Shown piece after piece: positions 1-8,318 of a stretch of DNA of 41,277 bases. Made by a program: the position numbers and the translations under genes. Under the pieces are notes generated by a model. The model did no database searches. It saw nothing but the letters and a program-made list of their open reading frames with translations, and was not told the origin of the DNA. The stretch spans positions 1-41,277 of the forward strand of contig OCMG01000005.1 of NCBI GenBank assembly GCA_900215285.1. Reading direction: 5' to 3'. Position 1 is the first letter of the stretch. Each line of letters opens with the position of its first letter. This DNA comes from Ensifer adhaerens. GTDB lineage: Bacteria > Pseudomonadota > Alphaproteobacteria > Rhizobiales > Rhizobiaceae.

Positions 1-1329
1 AGTTCGAAAGGCGGTAAGCAACGCTTCTGGAAAAGCGGCTGCACATACGGAACGGTCAATCATCACAAAGCGCCCGCCTGGCAAAGGCAGCAAAGGCTTC
101 ATGAAGAAATCTAGGCCATGGTCGCCGTTCGCGGAAGTTGGCGCATCTGTCGGGGCGAGAAAAGTGCGATTGGCACCCGAAAACGGATGGCTGAATACTG
201 TGTCGATGATATGTGTGACGGTTTGTCCTTGGAATGTTCGGCAGGGAGCGGCAAATATCCGCTTTCTTTACGATGGCAGCCCACGCACATCAGCAGAGCA
301 CTTGAAAATCGCGCCGATGACTTCCAGCGCCTGGTTTAGGGTCCATCCGTCAGGCGTCTTCTCATCGACGTTCAGAAAACCAAGGAGTCCTGCGCACAGG
401 CGGGCTGTGTCGGAGACGCGCAGCTGGGGAAACCGGAACATGGCATCGAAAAGCGCGGTCTCCTGGGCGTGTTTGAGCAGACCATGAGGATCGAAGCTTC
501 CGAAAACGGCTGGGACATAGGGCTGGACATCAATAACCGCCGCGTATGCTGTAGCCAGGGCCACCAGTCGCTGCCAATTGCCGTCCGTGTCGACATAGGG
601 CTTGCTGCCGGAAAGGTGTTTTACAGCCAACTGGAGAAGGTATCCCCACGGTTCCTGCGGCTTCCCGCCTCCTGACATCGAAACCCTTGGCACAAGGTGA
701 TATCGCTTCAAACTCGCGTCATAAAGCGGCGTAATTGCCTGAAATATCCGGCGGGCCACATTCATGCCGCCCATCATTTGCATCAGGCTTTCAATTTCCT
801 TCACCAATGCCGCCTCGGCTTGCTCCTCGAGACTTATCAGCCCTGGTTCCAGACGGATGGGATAGCCTGCCTTCTTGAGGTCGCGAGCCGCCTTCGCCAC
901 CTCAAATTGCCGTGCATAAATCCGTTCTGGGGCATGAACGCGCCATGATGATATGCTGAGGTGGTCGCGAGCCGCCTGAATGGCTGCAACCCAGTCACCT
1001 TCGATTTCGCTGTTGTTATGTTGTTCGCTGCCCAGTGCGTCCCTCAGACGGCACAGCACATCCAAATACGGATCGAGTTGAAAATCGAAAACAACATGCT
1101 CGCGGATCAGATCTGTTATCAAATCAGAGCATTCGCTCCGAGCTGCCGAATGTCCGGAAGCGAATGCGGAACGTATCCTGTCGTAAAGCGCATCGGCCAC
1201 AGCCTTTTGGCTGGAACCTCCCTGGCCTTCTAGGCCAACATATCGGTTCAAAGCATCGAGGTCGTCGGCGTAATTATCGATCTCGGCCTCTGCGCCATCG
1301 AGGATTCGCCGGAAATCGTGAAGATCCAT
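1..1329 (-). CDS. PD-(D/E)XK nuclease-like protein, left copy (truncated and frameshifted)
   Basis: This is the left copy of the 686-residue gene described at 34415-36475. The N-terminal ~350 residues are identical, starting at the ATG at 1329. Several one-base indels between about 150 and 290 (a G missing in the run near 278, an extra T near 223, and differences near 160-170) destroy the frame that is open in the right copy. The window edge removes the rest. The breaks are taken as assembly errors, not as evidence of a pseudogene. Confidence 0.7.
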
Positions 1330-2672
1330 CTAGGTTGCACCGCCTTCATGCAGATCAAACTCGACCGTCTCGGTCTGGTGATACATCGTTTCCAGTTGCT
1401 CGTGCCGGATGCGGAACTGGCTGCGCCCGCTTGAGTTCAGGCTTCGCGCTCGCCGCCTTCTCGATCTTGATGGCCGGATCGTAGTAGACCACACCCGCCG
1501 CAACCGCCTGCAGGAACAGGGTCAGGTCCGTTTCCTCACAGAGCTGGATTCTCGGACCATAGCGATATTCGGGGGGCGGTGTCCGGAACAGTGACGGGAC
1601 ATAGGCAGCCTGCGCGTGCTTGCGGCTCCAGTGCTCGATGATGTTCGTGAATTTCCAGAGAGCCGCGACCTCGCCGTGGATATCCTGGAGGGCGAGGCCG
1701 CCGGTCATGTCGGTGATCTTGCCGGTCGCCTCGTCATAACCGGTCATCCGCATCTGCAGGCCTGTGTCGGCATGGTACGCCTTGTTGCAGGCATAGACCC
1801 CGCCGAAATTGATGCGATCGGGTTTGCCGCTCTTGTCGGCATAGCCAAACCGCCGCACGAACGCCTCGACGCCCTGGTCGCGGTAATAGCCGCCCGTCGG
1901 CTCCGGAGTCAGCAGCGTGACGGGGCTTTTCGGCTTGTATCGGGCGAAATCATCAACTGAGTACTGCTTTATCTCCCAGCCCAGAAAATCCGGCTCGGCG
2001 TAGCCGTTCGGCATGATGCCCAGCTCGGCCTCAAGCGTATAGCCGCCGCCGTTACGGGCCGTATACGGATAGGGAATCCCGTCAGGGCCCAGCTTTCGGG
2101 ACGATATCCAGTGCTTGCGGTAAATGGCTTCAAGCGTTGCCAGCAACCGGTCCCTGCTGCTCGTGCCTTCCGGCTCGGACGGGATCTGAAGGAACACGCC
2201 GGCCGGCGTGAGGCCAGCGCGGGCGTGCAGCGCATTGGCGAGAGGCGTGCCGGCACCGGCCGCGTATGCCAGCACCACACCGTCGTGGGTCATCCCCAGG
2301 AACAGCACGCGCCCCTCGTCGCGCACCCGCATGACCTCCGCCGGTGCCTGCTTGCACCCCTTGAGAAAGCCGGACATCCGCACTTCCGGATATTTCGGAT
2401 AGAGGATCAGCTGGGCGTTCGGGGCTTCATACTGACCGTTCTCGTCGATCCAGCGGAACCGGACCGGTGCCTTGGCCCTGTCACGGACGCTGCCGGCAAG
2501 GTCGGTGTCATCGGTCTCGACATCACCGTGGGAATAATGTGAGGCGGAAAAGTCGCCGCCCAGATAGACCTGGTTCTTGGAAATTGTCGTTCGGAGCGAG
2601 CTTCTTCGCGTAGATGCGTACGACGCCGTCCTGCCGCATCAGGCCGGTCAACTCTTCCAGCGTCTGGATCAT
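1330..2672 (-). CDS. MvaI/BcnI-type restriction endonuclease, left copy (frameshifted)
   Basis: This is the left copy of the endonuclease described at 36476-37819. Its start codon would be the ATG at 2670-2672, overlapping the end of vsr as in the right copy. One-base differences near 2530-2545, 2580 and 1430 split it, leaving only 1355-2383 continuously open with a spurious C-terminus. Because the right copy is open throughout, these are most likely sequencing errors. Confidence 0.75.
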
Positions 2673-3127
2673 TCCGTCCCGCCCCTATCTCGATTGCGCT
2701 GGCCTGTCCCCGAAGCCATTCCGCCAGCCTTTCCGTTATTTTCCTCCGGCTTGCGGCGCGTCTTCCCTTTTAGGGCGCATTCCCAGACCGTTGCAACCCT
2801 CCATCCCGATTCCCGCAATCTGTCCACCGCAACCTTGTCGCGTGCGACGTTGCCGGCGATCTTCTCCTGCCAGAATACGCTGTTGGAGGAAGGCATGCGA
2901 AACAGGTGGCACCCGTGCCCGTGCCAGAAGCACCCGTGAACAAAAATGACCGCGCGGTATTTAGGCAGGACCAGATCCGGCTTCCCTGGCAGCTTCCTCT
3001 CATGCAGCCGGTAGCGGAATCCGGCCGCGTGCAGCGCCTTGCGTACCTGAAGCTCCGGCCGTGTGTTCGTGCCCCGTATGCCGGACATCATCCGGCTGCG
3101 GACATCGACCGGAACAATATCAGCCAC
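2669..3127 (-). CDS. vsr: Very short patch repair endonuclease Vsr, left copy
   Basis: This is the left copy of vsr, with a normal N-terminal ~125 residues including the GKPDLV and HGCFWHGH motifs. An extra T near 2740 and a missing C near 2688 shift and then restore the frame, so residues ~128-149 are garbled compared with the right copy at 37816-38274. The start overlaps the 3' end of the methyltransferase gene. Confidence 0.85.
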   Translation of the reverse strand: MADIVPVDVRSRMMSGIRGTNTRPELQVRKALHAAGFRYRLHERKLPGKPDLVLPKYRAVIFVHGCFWHGHGCHLFRMPSSNSVFWQEKIAGNVARDKVAVDRLRESGWRVATVWECALKGKTRRKPEENNGKAGGMASGTGQRNRDRGGTE

Positions 3128-4380
3128 GGGCGCGAGCCTTCGGCTCCGTTTCCACGCCGGCGGGGAACGCCAGCACCTCGGCCAGCTGCCCCTGGGGCAG
3201 CCAGGGGCTCATGGCTTCGGCAACCGCCTCCACCACCGGAACCACCACGGCGTTTGCCGAATTGCTTGTAGGCCTGGGTGTCCGACACCGGAATCTCCCA
3301 GGTGCGGTTGCCGCGCTCGAAGCCCATCAGTCGCGCGCATTCCTTCGGAGTCAGGCGGCGCGGCCGCTTGCCCTTGCCCTGGTCGACAAGGATTTCCGAA
3401 CCGTCCTTGTAGTAGCGGGCGGAGAGGGTGCGGGTCACGTCGTTCGGCCCGAAAAGCCCGAACCCGAACCCGTTGCCCTTGGCCTCGTGCTTCTTCTTGT
3501 ACCCCTGGAGATATTCCCAAAGCTTCGGGGTGAGGGTGTATTTCGGGTCAACAGACTTATCCAGGATCGACCCCAGGACAGGATCCTTGCCCTCCGGCAC
3601 CTGCACGTCGTCGAACGAGAAGCCGGCCGCGTGGTCCCTGAATCCGACGATGAAGATGCGTTCGCGCCCCTGGGGCACCCAGGGTTTGGCGCTGATGACG
3701 CGGGTTTCCAACTTGTAGCCCAGCTCCTCGACCAGAACCTTCATGATGGTGGAGAAGGTCTTGCCCTTGTCGTGCCGCTGCAGGTTCTTCACATTCTCCA
3801 GGAGAAACGCCTTCGGCTGGTGGTAGCGGATGATCTGCGCCACGTCGAAAAACAGCGTTCCCTGGGTGGCATCCAGGAAGCCGTGCGGCCGCCCCAGTGC
3901 GTTTTTCTTGGACACACCGGCTATCGAGAAGGGCTGGCACGGAAAACCGGCCAGGAGAACGTCGTGCGCGGGGATCCTGGCCAGGGCCTCGTCACTGGCG
4001 GTGTATTCGCGGATGTCGCCGGCGAAAACATGCCCGTGCTCTTCGGGAAAGTTGCGGCGGTAAGTTTCGGCCGCGTACTTGTCCCACTCGCTCGTGAACA
4101 CGCACTTGCCGCCGATGTTCTCGAAGCCGACACGAAGGCCGCCGATGCCGGCGAACAGGTCGATGAAGCGGAAGCGGGCGGGCTTTTCAGGTTTCCGGTG
4201 GCTGTCTGCCATCATCCGGAGAACATCAAGGGCAAGGGGAGACGGGGAACTCTCGCCACGCTCGTGCCGGTAAGCGGACCGCAGCGAGGATTTTGTGATA
4301 CGGGCGGCCTCCTCTATGGTGAGCCCCGCCTGTTCACGAAGCTGCGCAAACTCGGATTTGCACTCCGTACCTGTTTCCAT
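3088..4380 (-). CDS. DNA (cytosine-5) methyltransferase with N-terminal HTH domain, left copy
   Basis: This enzyme methylates C5 of cytosine and is the protective partner of the restriction system. Residues ~8-57 look like an XRE-type helix-turn-helix. The catalytic domain follows: FAGIGG at ~77-81 (motif I, SAM binding), GFPCQPFS with catalytic Cys148 (motif IV) and LENVKNL at ~194-200 (motif VI). The C-terminus in this copy is wrong: an extra T near 3250 replaces the expected [11 protein letters not shown] (motif X) of the right copy. Corrected, the gene would end near 3120 with ~419 residues and overlap vsr by about 8 bp. The N-terminal HTH region is intact only in this copy. C5 methyltransferases with an added HTH (M.EcoRII and M.SsoII groups) commonly repress their own promoters, and a palindrome lies upstream at 4433-4451. 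Target specificity is not readable; MvaI/BcnI and Vsr partners suggest a CCNGG-like site. Confidence 0.92.
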   Translation of the reverse strand: METGTECKSEFAQLREQAGLTIEEAARITKSSLRSAYRHERGESSPSPLALDVLRMMADSHRKPEKPARFRFIDLFAGIGGLRVGFENIGGKCVFTSEWDKYAAETYRRNFPEEHGHVFAGDIREYTASDEALARIPAHDVLLAGFPCQPFSIAGVSKKNALGRPHGFLDATQGTLFFDVAQIIRYHQPKAFLLENVKNLQRHDKGKTFSTIMKVLVEELGYKLETRVISAKPWVPQGRERIFIVGFRDHAAGFSFDDVQVPEGKDPVLGSILDKSVDPKYTLTPKLWEYLQGYKKKHEAKGNGFGFGLFGPNDVTRTLSARYYKDGSEILVDQGKGKRPRRLTPKECARLMGFERGNRTWEIPVSDTQAYKQFGKRRGGSGGGGGCRSHEPLAAPGAAGRGAGVPRRRGNGAEGSRPWLILFRSMSAAG

Positions 4381-4432
4381 TCCGAATCATCCCCTGTGTC
4401 GAATTTTGCCAACCTGGCACGGGATGACTCGG

Positions 4433-4451
4433 GGAACAATGCGATTGTTCC
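4433..4451. promoter_or_regulatory. Palindromic operator candidate upstream of the methyltransferase gene
   Basis: GGAACAAT-GCG-ATTGTTCC is a perfect 8-bp inverted repeat with a 3-bp spacer. It lies 53 bp upstream of the methyltransferase start, in the 137-bp gap after the DUF6527 gene. The likely ligand is the methyltransferase's own N-terminal HTH domain. The site recurs in the right copy near 39578-39597. Confidence 0.5.
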
Positions 4452-4517
4452 TGGTTCGTTCGACGGCTGCCTAGTATTTGAACAGGATTCTGCCTTCTCC
4501 AAAATGTCGGCGTATCG

Positions 4518-4925
4518 CTATCCATCCAGCTTGAAGAACCACCGATAGAACCGTCGTACAGCGGCCCAGAAGCCGCCCTGCGGATTCAGCTGACTGTAAT
4601 ATGCCTCGCGCCGAAGCTGCTCACGTTGCCGACCCGCAAGCACCTGCTCATCAGTCCACTGGTTTTCCCAGTGGATATTGCCGTTGCGGATGATGTAGTG
4701 AGATCTGCAAGGCAGCTGCCAGTTCCCTACGGAAGGCGAGAGGGTGGGCCGTCCGTTGTGCTCGCTGAAACTCCACTCTGTAGGCCCCAGCGGCGTGGTG
4801 ACCTTGCTGCCACAGCCGCACGCGCAACGGTGTACGGCCACCTTGTACTCCAGGGATACATAAAGCACCCCGTCCGACAGCTCCTTCGGAACATAGGTCG
4901 ATTTCTGCAGGGAAAACGTCTTCAT
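4518..4925 (-). CDS. DUF6527 family protein of the multiubiquitin/E1 operon
   Basis: A 135-residue protein of the DUF6527 type, whose biochemical role is unknown to me. It carries a cysteine cluster, Cys34-x-Cys36-x-Cys38 followed by Cys73 and His76 (in LPCRSHY), which looks like a zinc-binding site. Conserved segments TPLGPTEWSF and PSVGNWQLPCRSHYIIR surround it, and residues ~120-132 are basic and aromatic. It is the last gene of the operon, and its ATG overlaps the stop of the E1-like gene (ATGA at 4922-4925). Genes of this family recur beside multiubiquitin and ThiF/E1 genes, so a role in handling the ubiquitin-like protein, for example as E2-like or ligase-like partner, is inferred only. 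The right copy at 39663 is frameshifted. Confidence 0.82.
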   Translation of the reverse strand: MKTFSLQKSTYVPKELSDGVLYVSLEYKVAVHRCACGCGSKVTTPLGPTEWSFSEHNGRPTLSPSVGNWQLPCRSHYIIRNGNIHWENQWTDEQVLAGRQREQLRREAYYSQLNPQGGFWAAVRRFYRWFFKLDG

Positions 4926-6118
4926 AGGGCTTCCGTCAGGAGCTTCATTGTATCAACTCCAAAGAGCATATGCTGAGTCTGACTCGCGTCAACGTAAAAC
5001 CCCCGGATTTGCTTATAGCGGATGACAGCTAAAGAGGCATTCAGCGCATTCAACTCTGCGATTTGGACGTTGCGTCGATATTCGTCGTCAGGAAGCCCTG
5101 CTTCTTCTGCCCACCCCTTTTCGCGGGCCTCCGTCGCCCTATCAGACGGGTATGTGGAGCAACGGAGTGTTCCAGCCAACGCGCCTTGCTTCCGATTCAA
5201 TCCCATCCCCACATCGATAAACGGGATCCCCATCTCGATCAGCAGATCAAAGATCTCCTTCCGCGCTTCGCCTTTATCGACGCAGACAAAGGCGAATGTG
5301 ACCCCCTGCAGCTCGTTTCGAGAGCTTTTGTCAACGTAACTGGGATGCAGGTGGAGACCGTGCCGAAAATTCTCGTAACGGCGCCGATAGACCTCGGATT
5401 TCGGCCTGTCCCAGTCTTCATCCGTCACTCGCCCTGGAGACCGGTAGGCGTTGTGAATGTGATAGCGATCGCCGTCAAAGGCGTGGATCTCTCTGACCGG
5501 CGTCTTGACGAGAAAATCGAGCAAATATGATCCGGTCCCGCCGAGCCCGATTATCGCGACCACTTCATCCTTGAACGCGGCCGTCAAGTCGCCGATCTCA
5601 GCGCGACTGGTCAACGTGTCATGATATTTGAAGACCGAGTCCGAAATCAGATCTTTGTCGACGTTGAAGGTGTAAGGAGTAGCGTCACTAAACTTCTCCA
5701 TCGCTGGTCCGGATATGAGCTTGGTGTAGTGCTCGAACTTTTCAAAGTGGTCAATAAATCCGTCGCGGGCCGCGCCATGCTCGATCTTCGGTTTGTTTGA
5801 GAACCAGCGTGACACGACAACGTCTTTTTTCACCAAGGCGACCGCGGTGTTTGTGTCACCACCCAAGTTTGGCACGGGCATTCCATTCAAATCATAGGGT
5901 ACGGACCCCGCGAAAAACATCCGGTGGTCCTGTTGCCTGACGTTCAATGGATCGTTGTACTCAAGGATCGAAACAAAAGCTCCTTTTTGAAGGAGACCAT
6001 TTTCGTCGAGATAAGGAATGTCTCGTCCGACCAGATGCGCCCCGTCGAGCCGGAGCGCGTAACCGCGCTCCAGCAGTTTCTTGATGTCGTGGTTATGATT
6101 GGCCAGTTCGATCAACAC
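4922..6118 (-). CDS. ThiF/E1-like adenylyltransferase with DUF6791-like N-terminus
   Basis: Predicted E1-like enzyme that would adenylate the C-terminus of the ubiquitin-like protein encoded just upstream. Of 398 residues, ~1-150 form an N-terminal module resembling DUF6791 (GRDIPYLDENGLLQKGAFVSILEYN). The ThiF/MoeB-type Rossmann domain follows, with nucleotide-binding GLGGTGS at ~191-197 and acidic FDGD at ~214-217. Cys279 (FVCVDKG) and Cys320 (LRCSTYP) are candidate thioester cysteines. The frame extends upstream to 6283, but that part is the antisense frame of the multiubiquitin gene. I chose the GTG at 6118 because a purine-rich AGGAAGGG lies just upstream and the recognisable protein begins there, giving a 26-bp overlap with the preceding gene. 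The 3' end overlaps the DUF6527 gene by ATGA. Confidence 0.88.
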   Translation of the reverse strand: MLIELANHNHDIKKLLERGYALRLDGAHLVGRDIPYLDENGLLQKGAFVSILEYNDPLNVRQQDHRMFFAGSVPYDLNGMPVPNLGGDTNTAVALVKKDVVVSRWFSNKPKIEHGAARDGFIDHFEKFEHYTKLISGPAMEKFSDATPYTFNVDKDLISDSVFKYHDTLTSRAEIGDLTAAFKDEVVAIIGLGGTGSYLLDFLVKTPVREIHAFDGDRYHIHNAYRSPGRVTDEDWDRPKSEVYRRRYENFRHGLHLHPSYVDKSSRNELQGVTFAFVCVDKGEARKEIFDLLIEMGIPFIDVGMGLNRKQGALAGTLRCSTYPSDRATEAREKGWAEEAGLPDDEYRRNVQIAELNALNASLAVIRYKQIRGFYVDASQTQHMLFGVDTMKLLTEAL

Positions 6119-6371
6119 GGAACGACATCCCTTCCTTGACTTTGACCTTGCCGCCGGGGCTGAGGATCCCCTCCGGCTTGTTGCCTTCTCCACGCTCGTA
6201 GGTGACCGAGTAGGTGATTTCCGGATGCTGCGGATAATCCGGAAAGGCGAGGGTAACGACCTCCGCATAGGTGATGTACTCATTCTTCGGCACCTCGTGC
6301 GGGGTACCGTCTACAACGATGGTCACGGTTTTGTCGTGACCGTTCTGCTTTGCCTGATCAATGTTCGACAT
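6093..6371 (-). CDS. Multiubiquitin-domain ubiquitin-like protein
   Basis: A 92-residue protein matching the multiubiquitin family, a bacterial beta-grasp ubiquitin-like fold: VTIVVDGTPHEVPKNEYITYAEVV near residues 16-39, then ITYSVTYERGEGNKPEGILSPGG and VKVKEGMSFRVDRT. There is a single repeat only. It ends in RTGQS without the Gly-Gly tail of classical modifiers, and no JAB-type peptidase gene sits nearby, so how or whether the tail is used is open. It is the first gene of a three-gene minus-strand operon with the E1-like and DUF6527 genes. Its promoter must lie in the 155-bp gap shared with the divergent XRE-ImmA regulator, which may control it. A start at ATG 6371 is simplest; the SD is weak. 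Confidence 0.88.
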   Translation of the reverse strand: MSNIDQAKQNGHDKTVTIVVDGTPHEVPKNEYITYAEVVTLAFPDYPQHPEITYSVTYERGEGNKPEGILSPGGKVKVKEGMSFRVDRTGQS

Positions 6372-6429
6372 GACCTAATTCCGTTCTGTTGCATTTGCGG
6401 TACGGACGCGTCTTGGGAGTGGCCTTTCC

Positions 6430-6506
6430 GGTTGATAAAAGCCCGTTTCCGTACTATCTTTAATCTATGGGTTGATAAAATCTTTGTCAATATCAATTCA
6501 TCAACC
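6430..6506. promoter_or_regulatory. Operator repeats and promoter between multiubiquitin operon and XRE regulator
   Basis: GGTTGATAAAA occurs at 6430-6440 and again at 6470-6480, exactly 40 bp apart. The second copy also forms an inverted repeat with ATCAACC at 6500-6506 (GGTTGAT, 23 bp, ATCAACC). A promoter reading toward the regulator fits TTGATA (6432-6437), a 17-bp spacer and TATCTT (6455-6460), so the repeats overlap its -35 and its start region. This is the expected layout for autorepression by the XRE protein, and the same sites could block the divergent operon. Confidence 0.55.
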
Positions 6507-6526
6507 AACAAGGGGTGAACACAGTC

Positions 6527-7597
6527 ATGGCTTTCGGAGACCGATTGAGGCTGGCACGGTCACGTGCCGGCCTTTCGCTGGCTGCACTGTCGGATAAGTT
6601 GGACCCGCGGGTAAGCCCGCAGGCGCTGAACAAGTATGAGCGTGGCGAAATGATGCCCAGCTCAAGCGTGCTCATGGCCCTGTCAAGGGCACTGGGTGTA
6701 TCTCTTGACTTCCTGATGAACAGCCAAGTTGTGGCGCTGGACGGGGTCGAATTTCGTAAGGAAGCTCACGCGACCGAGCGCGATAGGTCTCATGTGGAAG
6801 CTGAAGTCATTGACCACGTTGAGCGTTATCTGGCCGTCGAGGAAATACTTCAACTTGGCGAGAACGCCAGTGCTTTAGACAAATTGACCCAGGTTGCCAT
6901 CGACGATCTCGAGGAGGCTGAGGAGCAGGCTGTCCTTCTGCGGAAGGCCTGGAATCTGGGCAACGATCCCATTCCCAGTATCACTGCATTGTTAGAGGAG
7001 CGAAATGTCAGGGTATTGGAAATTGAAGGGCCTGACAGCTTTTACGGTTTAACCTGCCGCGTGCGCCGGCCTAACAACCGTCCGCCCATTACCGTCATCG
7101 TCCGGCGACACGTCAACGTTGAGAGAAACCGCTTTACACTTGCACACGAAATCGCCCATGTTCTCATAAGCGATTGCAAAAGCGCTAAAGTTGAGAAGGC
7201 AATGGATCGGTTCGCTGCGGCATTTTTGATTCCGGCCGACCATCTGAGGAACGAGATCGGCGCGAGTCGCACCCATTTTGCGTATCGCGAGCTAGTCCGC
7301 CTTAAACATTTGTATGGGGTCTCGATGATGGCGCTGTTCTATCGTCTAAAGGATATCAACGTCATCAGCGACGACGGTTTGAAGGCAATTTTCAAAACCC
7401 CGGCCCGAGCCTGGCTAAAGGAGGAGCCGGATCCACTGGATCCTGAAGGCGAAATTGCCGCGCTTGAACGACCCCAGCGGTTTGAGTCATATGTATATCG
7501 TGCTCTGGCAGAGGGTTTGATTTCGTCTTTCAAAGGCGCGACCCTGCTAAGAAAGCCTGTTGAAGATGTCGAACTCGCTGTCCGCGGCCCGCGCTAA
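6527..7597 (+). CDS. XRE-family regulator fused to ImmA/IrrE metallopeptidase
   Basis: A 356-residue protein with an N-terminal XRE helix-turn-helix (residues ~1-65, including SPQALNKYERGEMMPSSSVLMALSRALGVSLDFL) and an ImmA/IrrE-type zinc peptidase domain with HEIAH at ~207-211 and acidic residues downstream. Proteins of this COG2856 design act as repressors cleaved or relieved during stress, or as antitoxin-like partners. The ATG at 6527 is preferred over an in-frame GTG at 6515, because AAGGGG at 6510-6514 touches the GTG but is well spaced for the ATG. It overlaps the PIN-domain gene by 32 bp, indicating one transcription unit, and faces the ubiquitin-like operon across a region with repeated GGTTGAT sites. 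Confidence 0.9.
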   Translation: MAFGDRLRLARSRAGLSLAALSDKLDPRVSPQALNKYERGEMMPSSSVLMALSRALGVSLDFLMNSQVVALDGVEFRKEAHATERDRSHVEAEVIDHVERYLAVEEILQLGENASALDKLTQVAIDDLEEAEEQAVLLRKAWNLGNDPIPSITALLEERNVRVLEIEGPDSFYGLTCRVRRPNNRPPITVIVRRHVNVERNRFTLAHEIAHVLISDCKSAKVEKAMDRFAAAFLIPADHLRNEIGASRTHFAYRELVRLKHLYGVSMMALFYRLKDINVISDDGLKAIFKTPARAWLKEEPDPLDPEGEIAALERPQRFESYVYRALAEGLISSFKGATLLRKPVEDVELAVRGPR

Positions 7598-8129
7598 TCG
7601 GCGAATCATCATCAATGATGCAAGCTGCCTTATCGACCTCCATAAGGTCGACCTCGTCGTGCCTATGCTGGGTCTTCCGTTTGACTTCCACGTTGCTCTG
7701 CCTGTGAAAGGAAACGAACTACTGAGCATCAGCATCAGCACCAGCGAATGGGAAGATTACGAGCAGCGCGGAATGCAAGCGATTGATTTGACGCCGGCCC
7801 AAGTGGCCAGAGCGATGGATTTCCGTGAACTCCATCCGGCACTAAGTCCTGAAGATTGTTTTTCGCTCGTGTTAGCGCAGGACTGCACTGACGGATTGCT
7901 GCTTACTGGTGACGCGGCTTTGCGAAACATTGCCGAAGCCTCCTACGGTCTGGAAGCGCACGGCGTTCTGTGGGTGGCAGACAGAGCGGCGGAGGCTGGA
8001 TTGGTTGGAGCAGAGGCAATCTGCGCCTGTCTGAGCGCGTGGAGGGATGATCCTTCAGTTCGCCTCCCGCATCACCTGCTAGAGGCGCGTCTAGCGCAAT
8101 TTCAGTCTAACATTGAAACTGTAACCTGA
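7566..8129 (+). CDS. PIN-domain protein, partner of the XRE-ImmA regulator
   Basis: A 187-residue protein resembling PIN nucleases. Its N-terminal strand has the first acidic residue (IIINDASCLIDL); a helical region SPEDCFSLVLAQDCTDGLLLTGDAALRNIA near residues 97-126 carries the later acidic positions, followed by HGVLWVADR. PIN proteins are usually Mg-dependent ribonucleases and often toxins. The pairing with an upstream HTH-ImmA/IrrE gene, with overlapping ends, is a recurrent arrangement predicted to work like a toxin-antitoxin or regulated nuclease module. The ATG at 7566 was chosen; an in-frame TTG at 7560 is less likely. Activity of this copy is not shown. Confidence 0.78.
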   Translation: MSNSLSAARANRRIIINDASCLIDLHKVDLVVPMLGLPFDFHVALPVKGNELLSISISTSEWEDYEQRGMQAIDLTPAQVARAMDFRELHPALSPEDCFSLVLAQDCTDGLLLTGDAALRNIAEASYGLEAHGVLWVADRAAEAGLVGAEAICACLSAWRDDPSVRLPHHLLEARLAQFQSNIETVT

Positions 8130-8246
8130 GCCACCAAGACTGGAGATCCGTTCGGACTCGCGTATAGAGCATCGCACCGGGGTTAGCGCCTAGCGCTGGC
8201 CGATCCACTTAAGGCCTGAGGAAGGCCGGTTTCAGTAGAAAGCAAA

Positions 8247-8272
8247 GGCCGCCTGGATTCCTCCGGGCGGCC
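8247..8272 (-). terminator. Probable terminator after the DUF3800 gene
   Basis: GGCCGCC (8247-8253) pairs with GGCGGCC (8266-8272). Read on the minus strand the stem is followed by TTTGCTTTCTAC, a T-rich tract, which fits termination of the DUF3800 transcript that ends at 8319. On the plus strand the run is poor, so it may serve the convergent PIN gene only weakly. Confidence 0.5.
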
Positions 8273-8318
8273 CTTGTACCTGCAGCACGCTACAGGCCTG
8301 TGTACATATCTGGACACG

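Larger units (their letters stand above)
1..6143. repeat. Left copy of terminal redundancy (circular contig overlap)
   Basis: The first 6143 bases recur in the same orientation at 35147-41277. Differences are isolated single-base indels, mostly in short homopolymers, and they break frames in only one copy at a time. Natural duplication would be expected to give substitutions and preserved frames, so this is read as the overlap of a circular molecule assembled from error-prone reads. The left copy is worst in its first ~3.5 kb and good from about 4.3 kb onward. Confidence 0.95.

Noticed and set aside
3061..4548. Long plus-strand open frame opposite the methyltransferase
   Set aside because: It is an antisense frame of a GC-rich gene with clear methyltransferase motifs on the other strand.
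6119..6283. N-terminal extension of the E1-like frame to 6283
   Set aside because: These 55 codons are the alternative frame of the multiubiquitin gene and are Ser/Arg/Pro-rich without family match; the GTG at 6118 fits better.
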